Below, piece by piece: positions 7,195-14,638 of a stretch of 19,388 bases of DNA. The notes beneath the pieces were generated by a model that saw only the letters and a list, made by a program, of their open reading frames with translations, did no database searches and was not told where the DNA came from. Both the position numbers and the translations under genes were made by a program. Origin of the DNA: JAMXLO01 sp041487355 (GTDB lineage: Bacteria; Pseudomonadota; Alphaproteobacteria; Acetobacterales; Acetobacteraceae); NCBI GenBank assembly GCA_041487355.1, contig JBGPND010000089.1:1-19388 (forward strand), in the 5' to 3' direction. Every line of letters starts with the position of its first letter. Position 1 is the first letter of the stretch.

Positions 7195-7613
7195 GCGAGG
7201 CACTGACGGCGGCGCAGCTTCAGGAACGGTTGGAGCTCTCGCCGTTCATCCGCTTCCTGGGTCTCACGGTCATCGACGCCGATCCGGCACGCCAGCTCGT
7301 GACGATGACACTGCCCATGCGTCCCGAGTTCGAGCGCATCGCCGGCAGCGGCCAGTGGCATGGCGGTCCGATCGCGGCGGTCATCGACACGGTCGGCGAT
7401 TACGCCCTGGTGATGAGCCTCGACCGCCCGCTGCCGACGATAAACTTCCGCGTCGACTATCTGCGGCCCGCGGTGAACACGGCGCTGACCGCCACCGCGC
7501 GGGTGCGGCGTGCCGGCAGAAGCGTGGGCGTGGTGGACGTGGATGTGTCCGATGCGAAAGGCAATCTGATAGCGATCGGCCGCGCCAGCTATTCGACGCA
7601 GACGGGCTCCTGA
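7191..7613 (+). CDS. Hotdog-fold thioesterase (PaaI/4HBT-like)
   Basis: A 140-residue protein of normal single-hotdog length. The helix signature QWHGGPIAAVIDTVGDYA at 55-72 contains the HGG turn and Asp66, the expected catalytic acid of the PaaI/HGG type. The closing strands (FRVDYLRPA, GKARASYS-like end) fit the family. It would hydrolyse an acyl- or aryl-CoA. Its ATG overlaps the oxidoreductase stop by four bases, and the open frame upstream of ATG 7191 shadows that gene. As the last gene of the 3840-7613 operon, it probably releases the product of the ligase/reductase steps or recycles stalled CoA esters. Confidence 0.9.
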   Translation: MSEALTAAQLQERLELSPFIRFLGLTVIDADPARQLVTMTLPMRPEFERIAGSGQWHGGPIAAVIDTVGDYALVMSLDRPLPTINFRVDYLRPAVNTALTATARVRRAGRSVGVVDVDVSDAKGNLIAIGRASYSTQTGS

Positions 7614-7624
7614 AGAAACTCCCG

Positions 7625-7681
7625 CTCGCTTTTCTCCTCACGTCATGGCCAGGCATGACGAGGAAAGAAAGCGGAGGCGAG
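7625..7681. terminator. Imperfect long hairpin between convergent genes
   Basis: CTCGC...GCTTTTCTCCTCACGTCATG on the left pairs with CATGACGAGGAAAGAAAGC...GCGAG on the right, with a short loop around GGCCAGG. It occupies nearly all of the 75 bases between the thioesterase stop and the convergent LLM stop. It can fold in either transcript and may work as a bidirectional terminator, although a clear U-tract is lacking. Confidence 0.6.
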
Positions 7682-7688
7682 TCCTGTC

Positions 7689-8537
7689 TCACATTCGCCG
7701 CACCAGCTCCGCCCAGCGGTCGAGGATCGGCAGTACCTGGTCCGCCTTGGCCGAAGGTAGGGTGATCACCACGCGCGCGATGCCGATGTCGCGGTAGTGG
7801 CGCAGCCGATCCAGCTCCTCGACGATGCGGAACATGGTGAGCGGCAACGACGCCGGATCGCGCCCGGCTTCGGCGGCCATCTGGCGGAACTGCGGCAGGA
7901 AGTCGCTGACATCGCCGTACTCGGGGCGAGAGGCATGCGGCACCCAGCCATTACCGTAACGGATCGCGCGGCGCGCGCCATACGGGAACGCACCGCCAAC
8001 GATCACCGGCGGGTGCGGCTTCTGCACCGGCTTCGGCCAGCTCATCATCGGATCGAAATTCACGAATTCGCCGTGGTACTCGGCCTTGTTCTCGGTCCAG
8101 ATCAGCTTCATCGCCTCGATCCGCTCGCGCGCGACCTTGTGGCGCGCGTTGAACGCCGTGCCATGGTCCGCCATCTCCTCGGCGTTCCAGCCGGAGCCGA
8201 CGCCGAACAGGAACCGCCCCGCGGAAACCTGGTCGATCGACGCCACCAGCTTGGCCGTCTGGATCGGATCGCGTTGCTGCACCAGGCAGACCCCGGTGCC
8301 GACCTTCAGCGTCTTCGTGGCGACTGCCGCCGCTGTCAGCGTGACGAAGGGATCCATCACATCGTAGTACTGCTTGGGTAACTCGCCACCGTTCGGAAAC
8401 GGTGAAGCACGCGACGTGGGAATATGCGAATGCTCCGGCGCCCAGAGCGACTCGTAGCCGCGCGCCTCGAGCGCCTGGGCGAGTTCGCCAGGTGCCATCG
8501 AATAGTCGGTGAAGAACATCGCCGCGCCGAAGTCCAT
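7689..8537 (-). CDS. LLM-class (luciferase-like) flavin or F420-dependent oxidoreductase
   Basis: A 282-residue TIM-barrel protein of the bacterial luciferase superfamily. Recognisable segments are ARGYESLWAPEHSHIP (25-40), the long conserved block LVASIDQVSAGRFLFGVGSGWNAEE (97-121), and GGAFPYGARRAIRYGNGW (181-198), which contacts the cofactor phosphate. The arrangement best resembles F420-type LLM subfamily proteins, but FMN use cannot be excluded and no F420 genes are in the window. The start at 8537 is supported by GGGAGG nine bases upstream. It is transcribed alone, away from the hydantoinase remnant. The substrate is unknown. Confidence 0.9.
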   Translation of the reverse strand: MDFGAAMFFTDYSMAPGELAQALEARGYESLWAPEHSHIPTSRASPFPNGGELPKQYYDVMDPFVTLTAAAVATKTLKVGTGVCLVQQRDPIQTAKLVASIDQVSAGRFLFGVGSGWNAEEMADHGTAFNARHKVARERIEAMKLIWTENKAEYHGEFVNFDPMMSWPKPVQKPHPPVIVGGAFPYGARRAIRYGNGWVPHASRPEYGDVSDFLPQFRQMAAEAGRDPASLPLTMFRIVEELDRLRHYRDIGIARVVITLPSAKADQVLPILDRWAELVRRM

Positions 8538-8608
8538 GGCAACTGCCTCCCTGCTGATCGGCGGAGTGTAGCTGGCCGGCCTTCCGTTCGGCTACCGGCT
8601 GTTCACCG

Positions 8609-9349
8609 TGGGTCCGCTCTGCCAAGGTTTCCAGCACGCCGGCAAGCCCGGACATCGGTGCGTTCGCCGCGCTGCGCGAAGCCGACATCGCGCCTGCGCA
8701 CATCAGCGACCTGGTGTCTGGTTCGACAGTCGCCACCAATGCCATCCTGGAGCGCAGGGGTGCCCGCGTCGCGTTCGTCACCACGCCCTCCCGTGGCACG
8801 GCGCGACTGTTTCGAGGTGGCAGAACGGATCGATGCATCCGGCAACATCATCCTGCCGCTCGACGAAACGATGGTACGGTCGGAACTGATTCCGGCCCTG
8901 GCTCGAGCGGCTATGATGCTGTTGCCATCTGTCTGCTTTCGGCATACGTCGCGCCGGCCCATGAGCAGCGGCTGAAGGCGATGATCGCGGCGGCGCTGCC
9001 TGGGCTGCGCATCGCATGCTCGCACGAGGTGGCGCGCGAATTCCGCGGCGGGATGGGCTTCCTGCGGCGTTTCGAGATTCTGGCGGACGAGGCGAAGCTG
9101 GCGCTGTACAGTGACAGGCTCCGCCGGCCGCCGGATGGGCTGTTCGGCGGTGAAGCGGGCAGCACGGGGTACTGCGAGATTCGTCGCGGCGGCCAGCCGC
9201 TTCGGCTGCGATCGAAGGACGAGGTGCAGTTGCAGCGCGGCGACATCGTCATGCTCGCCGTCGGCGGCGGTGGCGGCTACGGCGATCCCGCCAGGCGCGC
9301 TGCGGCGCGGATCGCCGATGATGTGGCGGATGGGTATGTCGCGGGCTGA
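8609..9349 (+). pseudogene. Fossil of a hydantoinase/5-oxoprolinase gene pair (hyuA-like fused to hyuB-like)
   Basis: The first part matches the N-terminal region of hydantoinase A proteins: VRSAKVSSTPASPDIG, then STVATNAILERRGARVAFVTT (GTTVATNAL motif, His replaced). The extreme N-terminus with the DVGGTFTD nucleotide-binding motif is missing. Near 8800 the match jumps to another frame (FEVAERIDASGNIILPLDE), with intervening conserved sequence deleted. Near 8912 it returns to the first frame (DAVAICLLSAYVAPAHEQR, SHEVAREFR). There it joins directly to a hydantoinase B C-terminus (GGMGFLRRFEIL, SDRLRRPPDGLFGGEAG, GGGGGYGDPARR, VADGYVAG, stop at 9349). Intact HyuA plus HyuB would need well over 3 kb, so most is gone. 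Open frames starting near 8714 are unlikely to be functional. Confidence 0.88.
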
Positions 9350-9350
9350 C

Positions 9351-9391
9351 CCCTCCCCCTCCCCTTGCGGGACGGGGTAGCGGGAGGGGGC
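9351..9391. repeat. CCCTCCCCTTGCGGGA...GGGAGGGGG repeat, partial copy
   Basis: The block CCCCCTCCCCTTGCGGGA at 9355-9372 is the same family as the perfect inverted repeat at 16943-17032. Together with the following GCGGGAGGGGGC it forms a GC-rich hairpin. It fills the 52-bp gap between the hydantoinase fossil and the convergent aminotransferase, so it may serve as a terminator for either side. Confidence 0.7.
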
Positions 9392-9401
9392 CGGACGACG
9401 C

Positions 9402-10760
9402 TTATGTCGCCGCGGTGATCGACTCGCCGACGATGTTGACGATGCGGTCGAGCGTTGCCTCGGGCGTCATCAGCGGCGGTGCGATGCAGAGCGAATCGCC
9501 ACTCACCGGCGTCCCGCCGCCGCCGCGTTGGCGGATGATCAGGCCGCGCTTCATCGCCTCGGCAACCACGCGCGGGCCGAGCCCGATCGCCGGCCTGCGG
9601 CTGGCCTGATCCTCCACCAGTTCGACGCCGCACATCATGCCCAGCCCGCGCACGTCGCCGACCACGGGCAGGCTGCGCAGCGATTCCAGCCCGGCGAGCA
9701 GCCGCTTGCCCATCACCGCCGCGCGTTCCGGCAGGCCCTCCTGGTCGAGGATGTCGATGTTGCGCAGGCCCACGGCGCAGCAGACCGGATGACCGGAATA
9801 GGTCGCGGCGTGCATGAACCTTTCGTCCATCGGCGCCTCTTCGATCGCCTGGTGCACGCGCTTCGACACAATGACGCCGCCGAGCGGCAGATAGCCGCTG
9901 GTGACTCCCTTGGCGAACGACACGAGGTCGGGTTCCACGCCCCAATGTCCCAGCGCGAACCAGCGCCCGGTGCGGCCGAATCCGGTGATCACCTCGTCGG
10001 CGATCAGCAGCACGTTATGGCGGTCGCAGATCTGGCGCAGGCGCGGGAAGTAGGTCGGCGGTGGCACGATGACGCCGCCGGCGCCCATCACGGGTTCGGC
10101 AATCACCGCGGCGATGGTATCCGCACCGTGCGCATCGATCGCCGCTTCGACCGCATCCGCCGCTTCGACGCCGGCGTCGCCGTTGCCGGGCCAGCGATAC
10201 GGGTAGGGCGGTGCCACCTGCAGGAATTCCGGCACCAGCGGACCGAACATCTTGTGATAGCCGGGCAGGCTGGTCGCGCTCATCGCTGCCAGGGTGACGC
10301 CATGGTAGCCGTACTGACGCGAGATGATCTTCACCTTGTTCGGCTTGCCCATCCGCTTCCAGTAGTAGCGGGCAATCTTGAAGGCGCTCTCATTGGATTC
10401 CGCGCCGCCGGTGGTGAAGTAGGCCGCCTGCATGTTGGAATACGCCAAGCCGACGATGCGCTCCGCCAGACGAATGGCAGGCTCGTTGGAGAACCCTGCA
10501 TAGGCCGAGGCGTAGGCGAGCTTCGCCATCTGCGCGGCGGCGACATCCGCAAGTTCCTTGCGGCCATGGCCGACGTTGACGTTCCACAGCGCCGACAGCC
10601 CATCGATGTATTCGGTTCCGTCTGCGGTGCGCAGCATGGCGCCGCGGCCCTCGACGAAGATGCGCGCCTGCGCGTGATCCTTTGGATGGTGCAGCGGATG
10701 GATCAGGTGGCGCCGGTCGGCTTCGAGCAGGACTTCACTGGTCGCCGCATGATCGTTCAT
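9402..10760 (-). CDS. Class III (omega) aminotransferase, PLP-dependent
   Basis: A 452-residue fold-type I PLP enzyme of normal length for the omega-amino acid:pyruvate group. Phosphate binding is by TTGGAESNESAFK at 116-128, with GYHG at 151-154 for ring stacking. LLIADEVITGFGRTG at 251-265 carries Asp255, which contacts the pyridine nitrogen. The Schiff-base lysine is Lys284 in SFAKGVTSGYLPLGG, and the closing HAATYSGHPV motif is at 317-325. It should transfer an amino group from an amine or omega-amino acid to pyruvate or a similar oxo acid. ATG 10760 has AAAGGA upstream and fits the usual N-terminus; an in-frame start 17 codons earlier overlaps the preceding gene. It is the last gene of a three-gene minus-strand operon, 26 bases after the SelA-like gene. 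Confidence 0.93.
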   Translation of the reverse strand: MNDHAATSEVLLEADRRHLIHPLHHPKDHAQARIFVEGRGAMLRTADGTEYIDGLSALWNVNVGHGRKELADVAAAQMAKLAYASAYAGFSNEPAIRLAERIVGLAYSNMQAAYFTTGGAESNESAFKIARYYWKRMGKPNKVKIISRQYGYHGVTLAAMSATSLPGYHKMFGPLVPEFLQVAPPYPYRWPGNGDAGVEAADAVEAAIDAHGADTIAAVIAEPVMGAGGVIVPPPTYFPRLRQICDRHNVLLIADEVITGFGRTGRWFALGHWGVEPDLVSFAKGVTSGYLPLGGVIVSKRVHQAIEEAPMDERFMHAATYSGHPVCCAVGLRNIDILDQEGLPERAAVMGKRLLAGLESLRSLPVVGDVRGLGMMCGVELVEDQASRRPAIGLGPRVVAEAMKRGLIIRQRGGGGTPVSGDSLCIAPPLMTPEATLDRIVNIVGESITAAT

Positions 10761-10786
10761 GACTGGATTCCTTTCCCGATCTGCCG

Positions 10787-12274
10787 TTACGCCGCGCGTT
10801 GGGCTTGCCATCGACCTTTGCCGAACTGGCTGAGATTGACCGGACCGCGGTGGTTGTCGGTGGCGCTGCCGAGCACCACTTCGCCTGCCATGCGGTCGGC
10901 GTCGACCGTGCCTTGGAAACGGTAGGCGATCGCACTGCCCTCGTGGCGCGCCTCGAACTCCAGGCGGACGTCCCGCGCGGTCAGTTTGCCGACCACCGTG
11001 CCGGCGAACTGCTCCGACTCCTGGCTGCCGGAGAGTTCTCTTCCGTGTTGCTGCAAGCGCAGCCTGTGCGTTCGTTCGCCATGCAGGAACTGCACGCGCA
11101 CGGTCCAGTCGCCCGACAGATCGATCACCGGCGGAGGTTCCGCCGCGGGCGCCAGCGAGCGTGCAGCGGCCAGCGTGGCGGCGATTGCCTTGCCGACCTC
11201 CACTGCTTCGCCCGGCTGGAACTGGAACGGATCGATGTTGACGGAATTCGCGGTGGCCGAGGTGTCGTCGATCATGATGCGCGGCGTGCCGTCGAGCAGA
11301 CGCTGGCGCAGGCCCATGCCGTCCAGCGCGATGCCGTCCCAGCGCACCCGCAGCACCGGCACGCGCACGACGCCGGCGGGCTCGATCACATCGCTGCTCA
11401 CGCCCGGCACTGCCGCGACGTGCCGGGCGATCTGCTGCAGATCGCCGTGCCAGCGCCGCAGCTCAGCCGCCGCGTCGCGCTCCTCCAGCCAGTATTCGAC
11501 GGCGGTCAGCACGCCGATCACGTCCTCCTTCGATACCTTCATCGGTCTGCCGAACGCCTGGTGCGGCGAGGCGTTGCGCCAAGCCGCCAGCACGAGGTTC
11601 TTGTTGCCGAGCAGCAGGCCGCTGGTCTGCGGGCCGCGCAGGAATTTTCCCCCGCTGTAGATCACCATGTCCGCGCCGCGCACGAGCCACGGGCTCGGCC
11701 GCTGCAAGTGCTCCGACGCGGCGTCCACCAGGATAGGAATGCCGAGCGGCTTCACCCGCGCGGCGATTTCCTCCAGCCGCACACGCGACTTCTCTTCATT
11801 GGTGCCGAGGATCGCCACCATCGCCACGGGCTCGGCCAGCGCGGCTTCGAGATCGGCGATCGAATCGATCTCGACGATATGCGCGCCCACCATGCGGATT
11901 GCCTGATCGTATGCGAAGCGCTGGTTGCGCGGCAGGATCACGCGGTTCACCCAGCCGTCGGTGAACGGCAGACGCAGCATGCGCACCGGATCGTTGCCCG
12001 CGATGCAGGCGGCCGAGGCCAGTGCCACCGCCGCCGCGCTGCCGCATGTCACGATGCCCCACTCCGCGCCGGTGAGTTCGGCCAACCGCCGCCCCGTTGC
12101 TTCCATCAGTTCGTCCAGGTTGACGAACTGACGCGACGCCTGGTCCATCGCCGCGCGGACCTGCGGCAGCATCAGGCTGCCGCCATGCATGGTGCGCACG
12201 CTGCAGCAGTTGATGAACGGGCGCACGCCAAGTGCCAGATAGGGATTGGCGTTGCTCTCGGTTCGCTCAACCAT
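10787..12274 (-). CDS. SelA-like PLP-dependent enzyme with extra C-terminal beta-rich domain
   Basis: A 495-residue protein. Residues 1-375 follow the selenocysteine synthase/D-glucosaminate ammonia-lyase branch of fold-type I PLP enzymes: NCCSVRTMHGGSLM near 22-35, TCGSAAAVALA at 76-86, VDAASE at 183-188, and the PLP lysine Lys210 in YSGGKFLRGPQTSG. Such proteins are often mislabelled selenium transferases; no tRNA-Sec or SelB is nearby, so a lyase, racemase or aldolase on an amino acid or amino sugar is likelier. Residues about 381-493 form an added domain (SGDWTVRVQFLHGERTHRL ... GTVDADRMAGEVVLG) of alternating hydrophobic strands, like a small beta-barrel. ATG 12274 overlaps the serine hydrolase stop by eight bases and has GGAGCG upstream. 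Confidence 0.85.
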   Translation of the reverse strand: MVERTESNANPYLALGVRPFINCCSVRTMHGGSLMLPQVRAAMDQASRQFVNLDELMEATGRRLAELTGAEWGIVTCGSAAAVALASAACIAGNDPVRMLRLPFTDGWVNRVILPRNQRFAYDQAIRMVGAHIVEIDSIADLEAALAEPVAMVAILGTNEEKSRVRLEEIAARVKPLGIPILVDAASEHLQRPSPWLVRGADMVIYSGGKFLRGPQTSGLLLGNKNLVLAAWRNASPHQAFGRPMKVSKEDVIGVLTAVEYWLEERDAAAELRRWHGDLQQIARHVAAVPGVSSDVIEPAGVVRVPVLRVRWDGIALDGMGLRQRLLDGTPRIMIDDTSATANSVNIDPFQFQPGEAVEVGKAIAATLAAARSLAPAAEPPPVIDLSGDWTVRVQFLHGERTHRLRLQQHGRELSGSQESEQFAGTVVGKLTARDVRLEFEARHEGSAIAYRFQGTVDADRMAGEVVLGSATDNHRGPVNLSQFGKGRWQAQRAA

Positions 12275-13451
12275 GGGACGCACGCTCCGTCGCTGTTCGG
12301 TACACCGCAGTCTCGAAATCATCCAGCAGACGCAGCACGGTCGGGTCGGCGAACGGCAGCACCTGCGTCAGCAGCACGCCCGTCACTTGCTTCCTCGGGT
12401 CGAGCCAGTAGTAGGTGTTGAACAGCCCCGCCCAGGCGAGGCTGCCGGCGCTGCGTCTGCCCGGCACGTCCTCGGTGTTGATCAGCCAGGTGAGCCCCCA
12501 CTTCTTCGCCATGCCCGGGAAGAACTCGGCATCGTTCGACACCGTCGGGCTCTCGGTCTTCAGCATCTGCACGTTCAGATCGCCGATGTGGTTCTGCGCC
12601 ATCAGCGCGAGCGTCTCGGGCCTGAGAATGCGGGCGCCGTCGAGGGTTCCGCCGTTCAGCAGCATCCGCAGGAATGTCAGATAGTCGGGGCCGGTGGAGA
12701 ACAGCGCGCCGCCGCCGCCGAAGAACTCACGTTTCGCCGGCGTCGCGCTGGGAATCGGTTCGAGCGATCCGTCGGGCTTGCGCGCATGGGTCTGCGCGGT
12801 GCGCGCGGTCTGTTCCGCGCTCGGCATGAAGCCAGTGTCCTGCATGCCGAGCGGGGCAAAGATGTGCTCGCGCATATAGGCGTCGAGGTCCTGGCCAGTC
12901 ACCGCCTCGACCATGCGGCCGACCCAGTCGATGTTGATGCCATACTCCCAGCGTTCGCCCGGCTCGAACGCGAGCGGCGCGGTCAGCGACGCCAGCGTGC
13001 CCGATCGCGCCGGGAGAAATCCGGTCGTTTGGACATAGCGGTTCAGCTTCGCGTTCCAAATGTCGTAGACGAGGCCCGCGGTGTGCGTGAGCAGCAGCCG
13101 CAGCGTGATCCTGCGCCGCGCCGGCCGCAGGCGGGGCTTGCCGTCGGCATCGAAGCCTTCGAGCACCTGCGGTTCGGCAAGCTGCGGAACGATCTCGCCG
13201 GCCGGCTGATCGAGCGCCAGCTTGCCTCGCTCGACGCATTGCATCGCCGCCACGCCGGTCACCGCCTTGGTCATCGAGGCGATCCAGAACACGGTGTCCA
13301 GCGCCATCGGCGTGCCGTCGGCGAGGCTGCGCTTGCCGAACGCGCCTTGGTAGAATGTGCCGTTCCGGTCCGCCGCCAGCGCAACCACGCCAGGCACGCG
13401 GCCTGAGCTTGCCGCGTCGTTCAGCAGCCGGTCGATGTCGTCTCCCGCCAT
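12267..13451 (-). CDS. Serine hydrolase of the beta-lactamase class C / EstB family
   Basis: A 394-residue protein with the penicillin-binding/beta-lactamase fold. The SxxK motif is Ser59-Met-Thr-Lys62 (FWIASMTKAVTGVA), followed by LLLTHTAGLVYD near 119-130. The base Tyr170 lies in WEYGINIDWVG, in the slot of the YxN motif, and FFGGGGALFSTGPDY at 243-257 stands in for the third (KTG-like) motif. No signal peptide is visible, so it is probably cytosolic and an esterase, amidase or transesterase rather than a resistance beta-lactamase. ATG 13451 has GGAGGG upstream; the much longer open frame beyond it antisenses the ring-cleavage operon. It heads the minus-strand operon with the two PLP enzymes and is divergent from the DLH gene. 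Confidence 0.9.
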   Translation of the reverse strand: MAGDDIDRLLNDAASSGRVPGVVALAADRNGTFYQGAFGKRSLADGTPMALDTVFWIASMTKAVTGVAAMQCVERGKLALDQPAGEIVPQLAEPQVLEGFDADGKPRLRPARRRITLRLLLTHTAGLVYDIWNAKLNRYVQTTGFLPARSGTLASLTAPLAFEPGERWEYGINIDWVGRMVEAVTGQDLDAYMREHIFAPLGMQDTGFMPSAEQTARTAQTHARKPDGSLEPIPSATPAKREFFGGGGALFSTGPDYLTFLRMLLNGGTLDGARILRPETLALMAQNHIGDLNVQMLKTESPTVSNDAEFFPGMAKKWGLTWLINTEDVPGRRSAGSLAWAGLFNTYYWLDPRKQVTGVLLTQVLPFADPTVLRLLDDFETAVYRTATERASHG

Positions 13452-13559
13452 CCGCGTCCCTCCGATCCCGAGTGCGCAGTATGCCGTGCTGTTGCGCAGG
13501 CTGGCCAGCGGGGCAACAATGGCCGGTCCAAGCAAACCCGAACCAGGGGAGGCGTCAGA
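13452..13559. promoter_or_regulatory. Divergent promoter region with candidate operator
   Basis: This 108-bp gap separates the serine hydrolase operon (-) from the ring-cleavage operon (+). Within it, 13491-13517 has outer arms GTTGC and GCAAC around a perfect 10-bp palindrome GCTGGCCAGC (13500-13509); outer and inner symmetry centres agree to within a base. Its position between two divergent catabolic operons is right for a regulator-binding site, but no regulator gene is in the window. AGGGGAGG before 13560 is the ribosome-binding site of the plus operon. Confidence 0.45.
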
Positions 13560-14291
13560 ATGATCGAGAGCGACGTCATCGTCACAACCAGGCACGGCAG
13601 GATGCCGACGTTTGCAGCCAGTCCAGACGAACCGGGCCAGTATCCGGGCATCATCTTCTACATGGACGCGCCGGGCACCCGCGAAGAGCTGCGCAACATG
13701 GCGCGGCGCATCGCCAAGCATGGCTATGTCTGCCTGCTGCCCGACATGTATTACCGGCTGGGCACCGTGCGCTTCGACATTCCGCGCCGCGACGATGCCA
13801 TGTCGGCGGTGATCCGCGCGTCGATGAACAGCCTGACCATTCCCTATATCAACGACGACACGGCGGCGATGCTTGCGTGGTTCGACGCGAATGACCGGGT
13901 GAAGCCGGGGCCGGTCGGCTGCGTCGGGCACTGCATGAGCGGCCGCTACATCACGTCGGTTGCCGCGCAGTTTCCGCACCGCATGGCGGCGGCCGCGTCG
14001 CTGTACGGCGTGGGCATCGTCACCGACAAGGAGGACTCGCCGCATCTGTTGCTGAACAAAGTGAAGGGCGAGCTCTACTACGCTTTCGCCGAGCACGATC
14101 AGTCGGTGCCGGCGAACGTGGTTCCCGATCTGAAGGCGGCGCTGAACAGGACCGACGTGAAAGCGACGGTGGAAGTGTTCCCCGGCACGCATCACGGCTT
14201 CTGCTTCCCAGAGCGTGCGGTGTACGACCCGATCGTGTCCGAGACGACGTGGGCGAAGATCTTCGCTCTGTGGGACCGTCACCTGAAATAG
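13560..14291 (+). CDS. Dienelactone hydrolase family protein
   Basis: A 243-residue alpha/beta hydrolase of the dienelactone hydrolase type, the usual length. The nucleophile elbow is GHCMSG with Cys125, equivalent to the Cys of classical GxCxGG. Asp180 in AEHDQSVP and His212 in GTHHGFCF complete the triad, and PDMYYRLG at 61-68 is family-typical. Such enzymes open enol-lactones in ortho- or meta-cleavage pathways. Here it is the first gene of a ring-cleavage operon, 12 bases before the LigA-like gene, so hydrolysis of a lactone formed from the cleavage product is plausible. The start is supported by GGGGAGG. A general carboxylesterase role is the main alternative. Confidence 0.88.
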   Translation: MIESDVIVTTRHGRMPTFAASPDEPGQYPGIIFYMDAPGTREELRNMARRIAKHGYVCLLPDMYYRLGTVRFDIPRRDDAMSAVIRASMNSLTIPYINDDTAAMLAWFDANDRVKPGPVGCVGHCMSGRYITSVAAQFPHRMAAAASLYGVGIVTDKEDSPHLLLNKVKGELYYAFAEHDQSVPANVVPDLKAALNRTDVKATVEVFPGTHHGFCFPERAVYDPIVSETTWAKIFALWDRHLK

Positions 14292-14303
14292 CGAGGCGTG
14301 GGC

Positions 14304-14636
14304 ATGGACGAGCAGATCGCCGGCACGATCGTGTTCACCGGAGAGCGATCGCGCGCGGGCTATCGGCTCAACCGCATGGCGATGTCGCTGACCGATGCGG
14401 CCAATCGCGAGCGATTTGTCGCCGACGAGATGGGCTACATGCGCGGCATGGGGCTTAATGAGGCCGAGATCGACATGGTGCGGCGGCGCGACTGGAAGGC
14501 GATGATCGAGGCCGGTGGCAGCATCTACCTGCTGATCAAGATCGCCGGGGCGCTGGGCCAGACTCTGCTGCAGGTCGGTGCACACACGAGCGGCCGGACG
14601 CTGGAGCAGTTCATGGCGAGCCGGAAGGGGCACTGA
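14304..14636 (+). CDS. LigA-like alpha subunit of class III extradiol dioxygenase
   Basis: A 110-residue helical protein resembling the small alpha subunit of protocatechuate 4,5-dioxygenase. The diagnostic run is GYRLNRMAMSLTDAANRERF (19-38), then the RRDW segment and GGSIYLLIKIAGALGQTLLQVGAHTSGRTLEQF to the end. In LigAB the alpha subunit caps the beta-subunit active site. ATG 14304 is preferred because GAGG sits seven bases upstream; a GTG six bases earlier (14298) is possible. It lies two bases before the LigB-like gene, the natural order ligA-ligB. It has no own active site, so activity depends on its partner. Confidence 0.88.
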   Translation: MDEQIAGTIVFTGERSRAGYRLNRMAMSLTDAANRERFVADEMGYMRGMGLNEAEIDMVRRRDWKAMIEAGGSIYLLIKIAGALGQTLLQVGAHTSGRTLEQFMASRKGH

Positions 14637-14638
14637 CG

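Noticed and set aside
9528..10925. 465-residue plus-strand frame opposite the aminotransferase
   Set aside because: It is a His/Arg/Ala-rich antisense shadow, common in high-GC coding DNA. The minus strand carries intact PLP motifs.
10787..12274. Annotation as a true L-seryl-tRNA(Sec) selenium transferase
   Set aside because: No selB, selD or tRNA-Sec is in the window, the tRNA-binding N-terminal region of SelA is absent, and the neighbours are catabolic. The broader SelA-like/lyase group fits better.
10799..12421. 540-residue plus-strand frame opposite the SelA-like gene
   Set aside because: It is an antisense shadow with no recognisable motif, whereas the minus frame has the SGGK lysine and the full fold.
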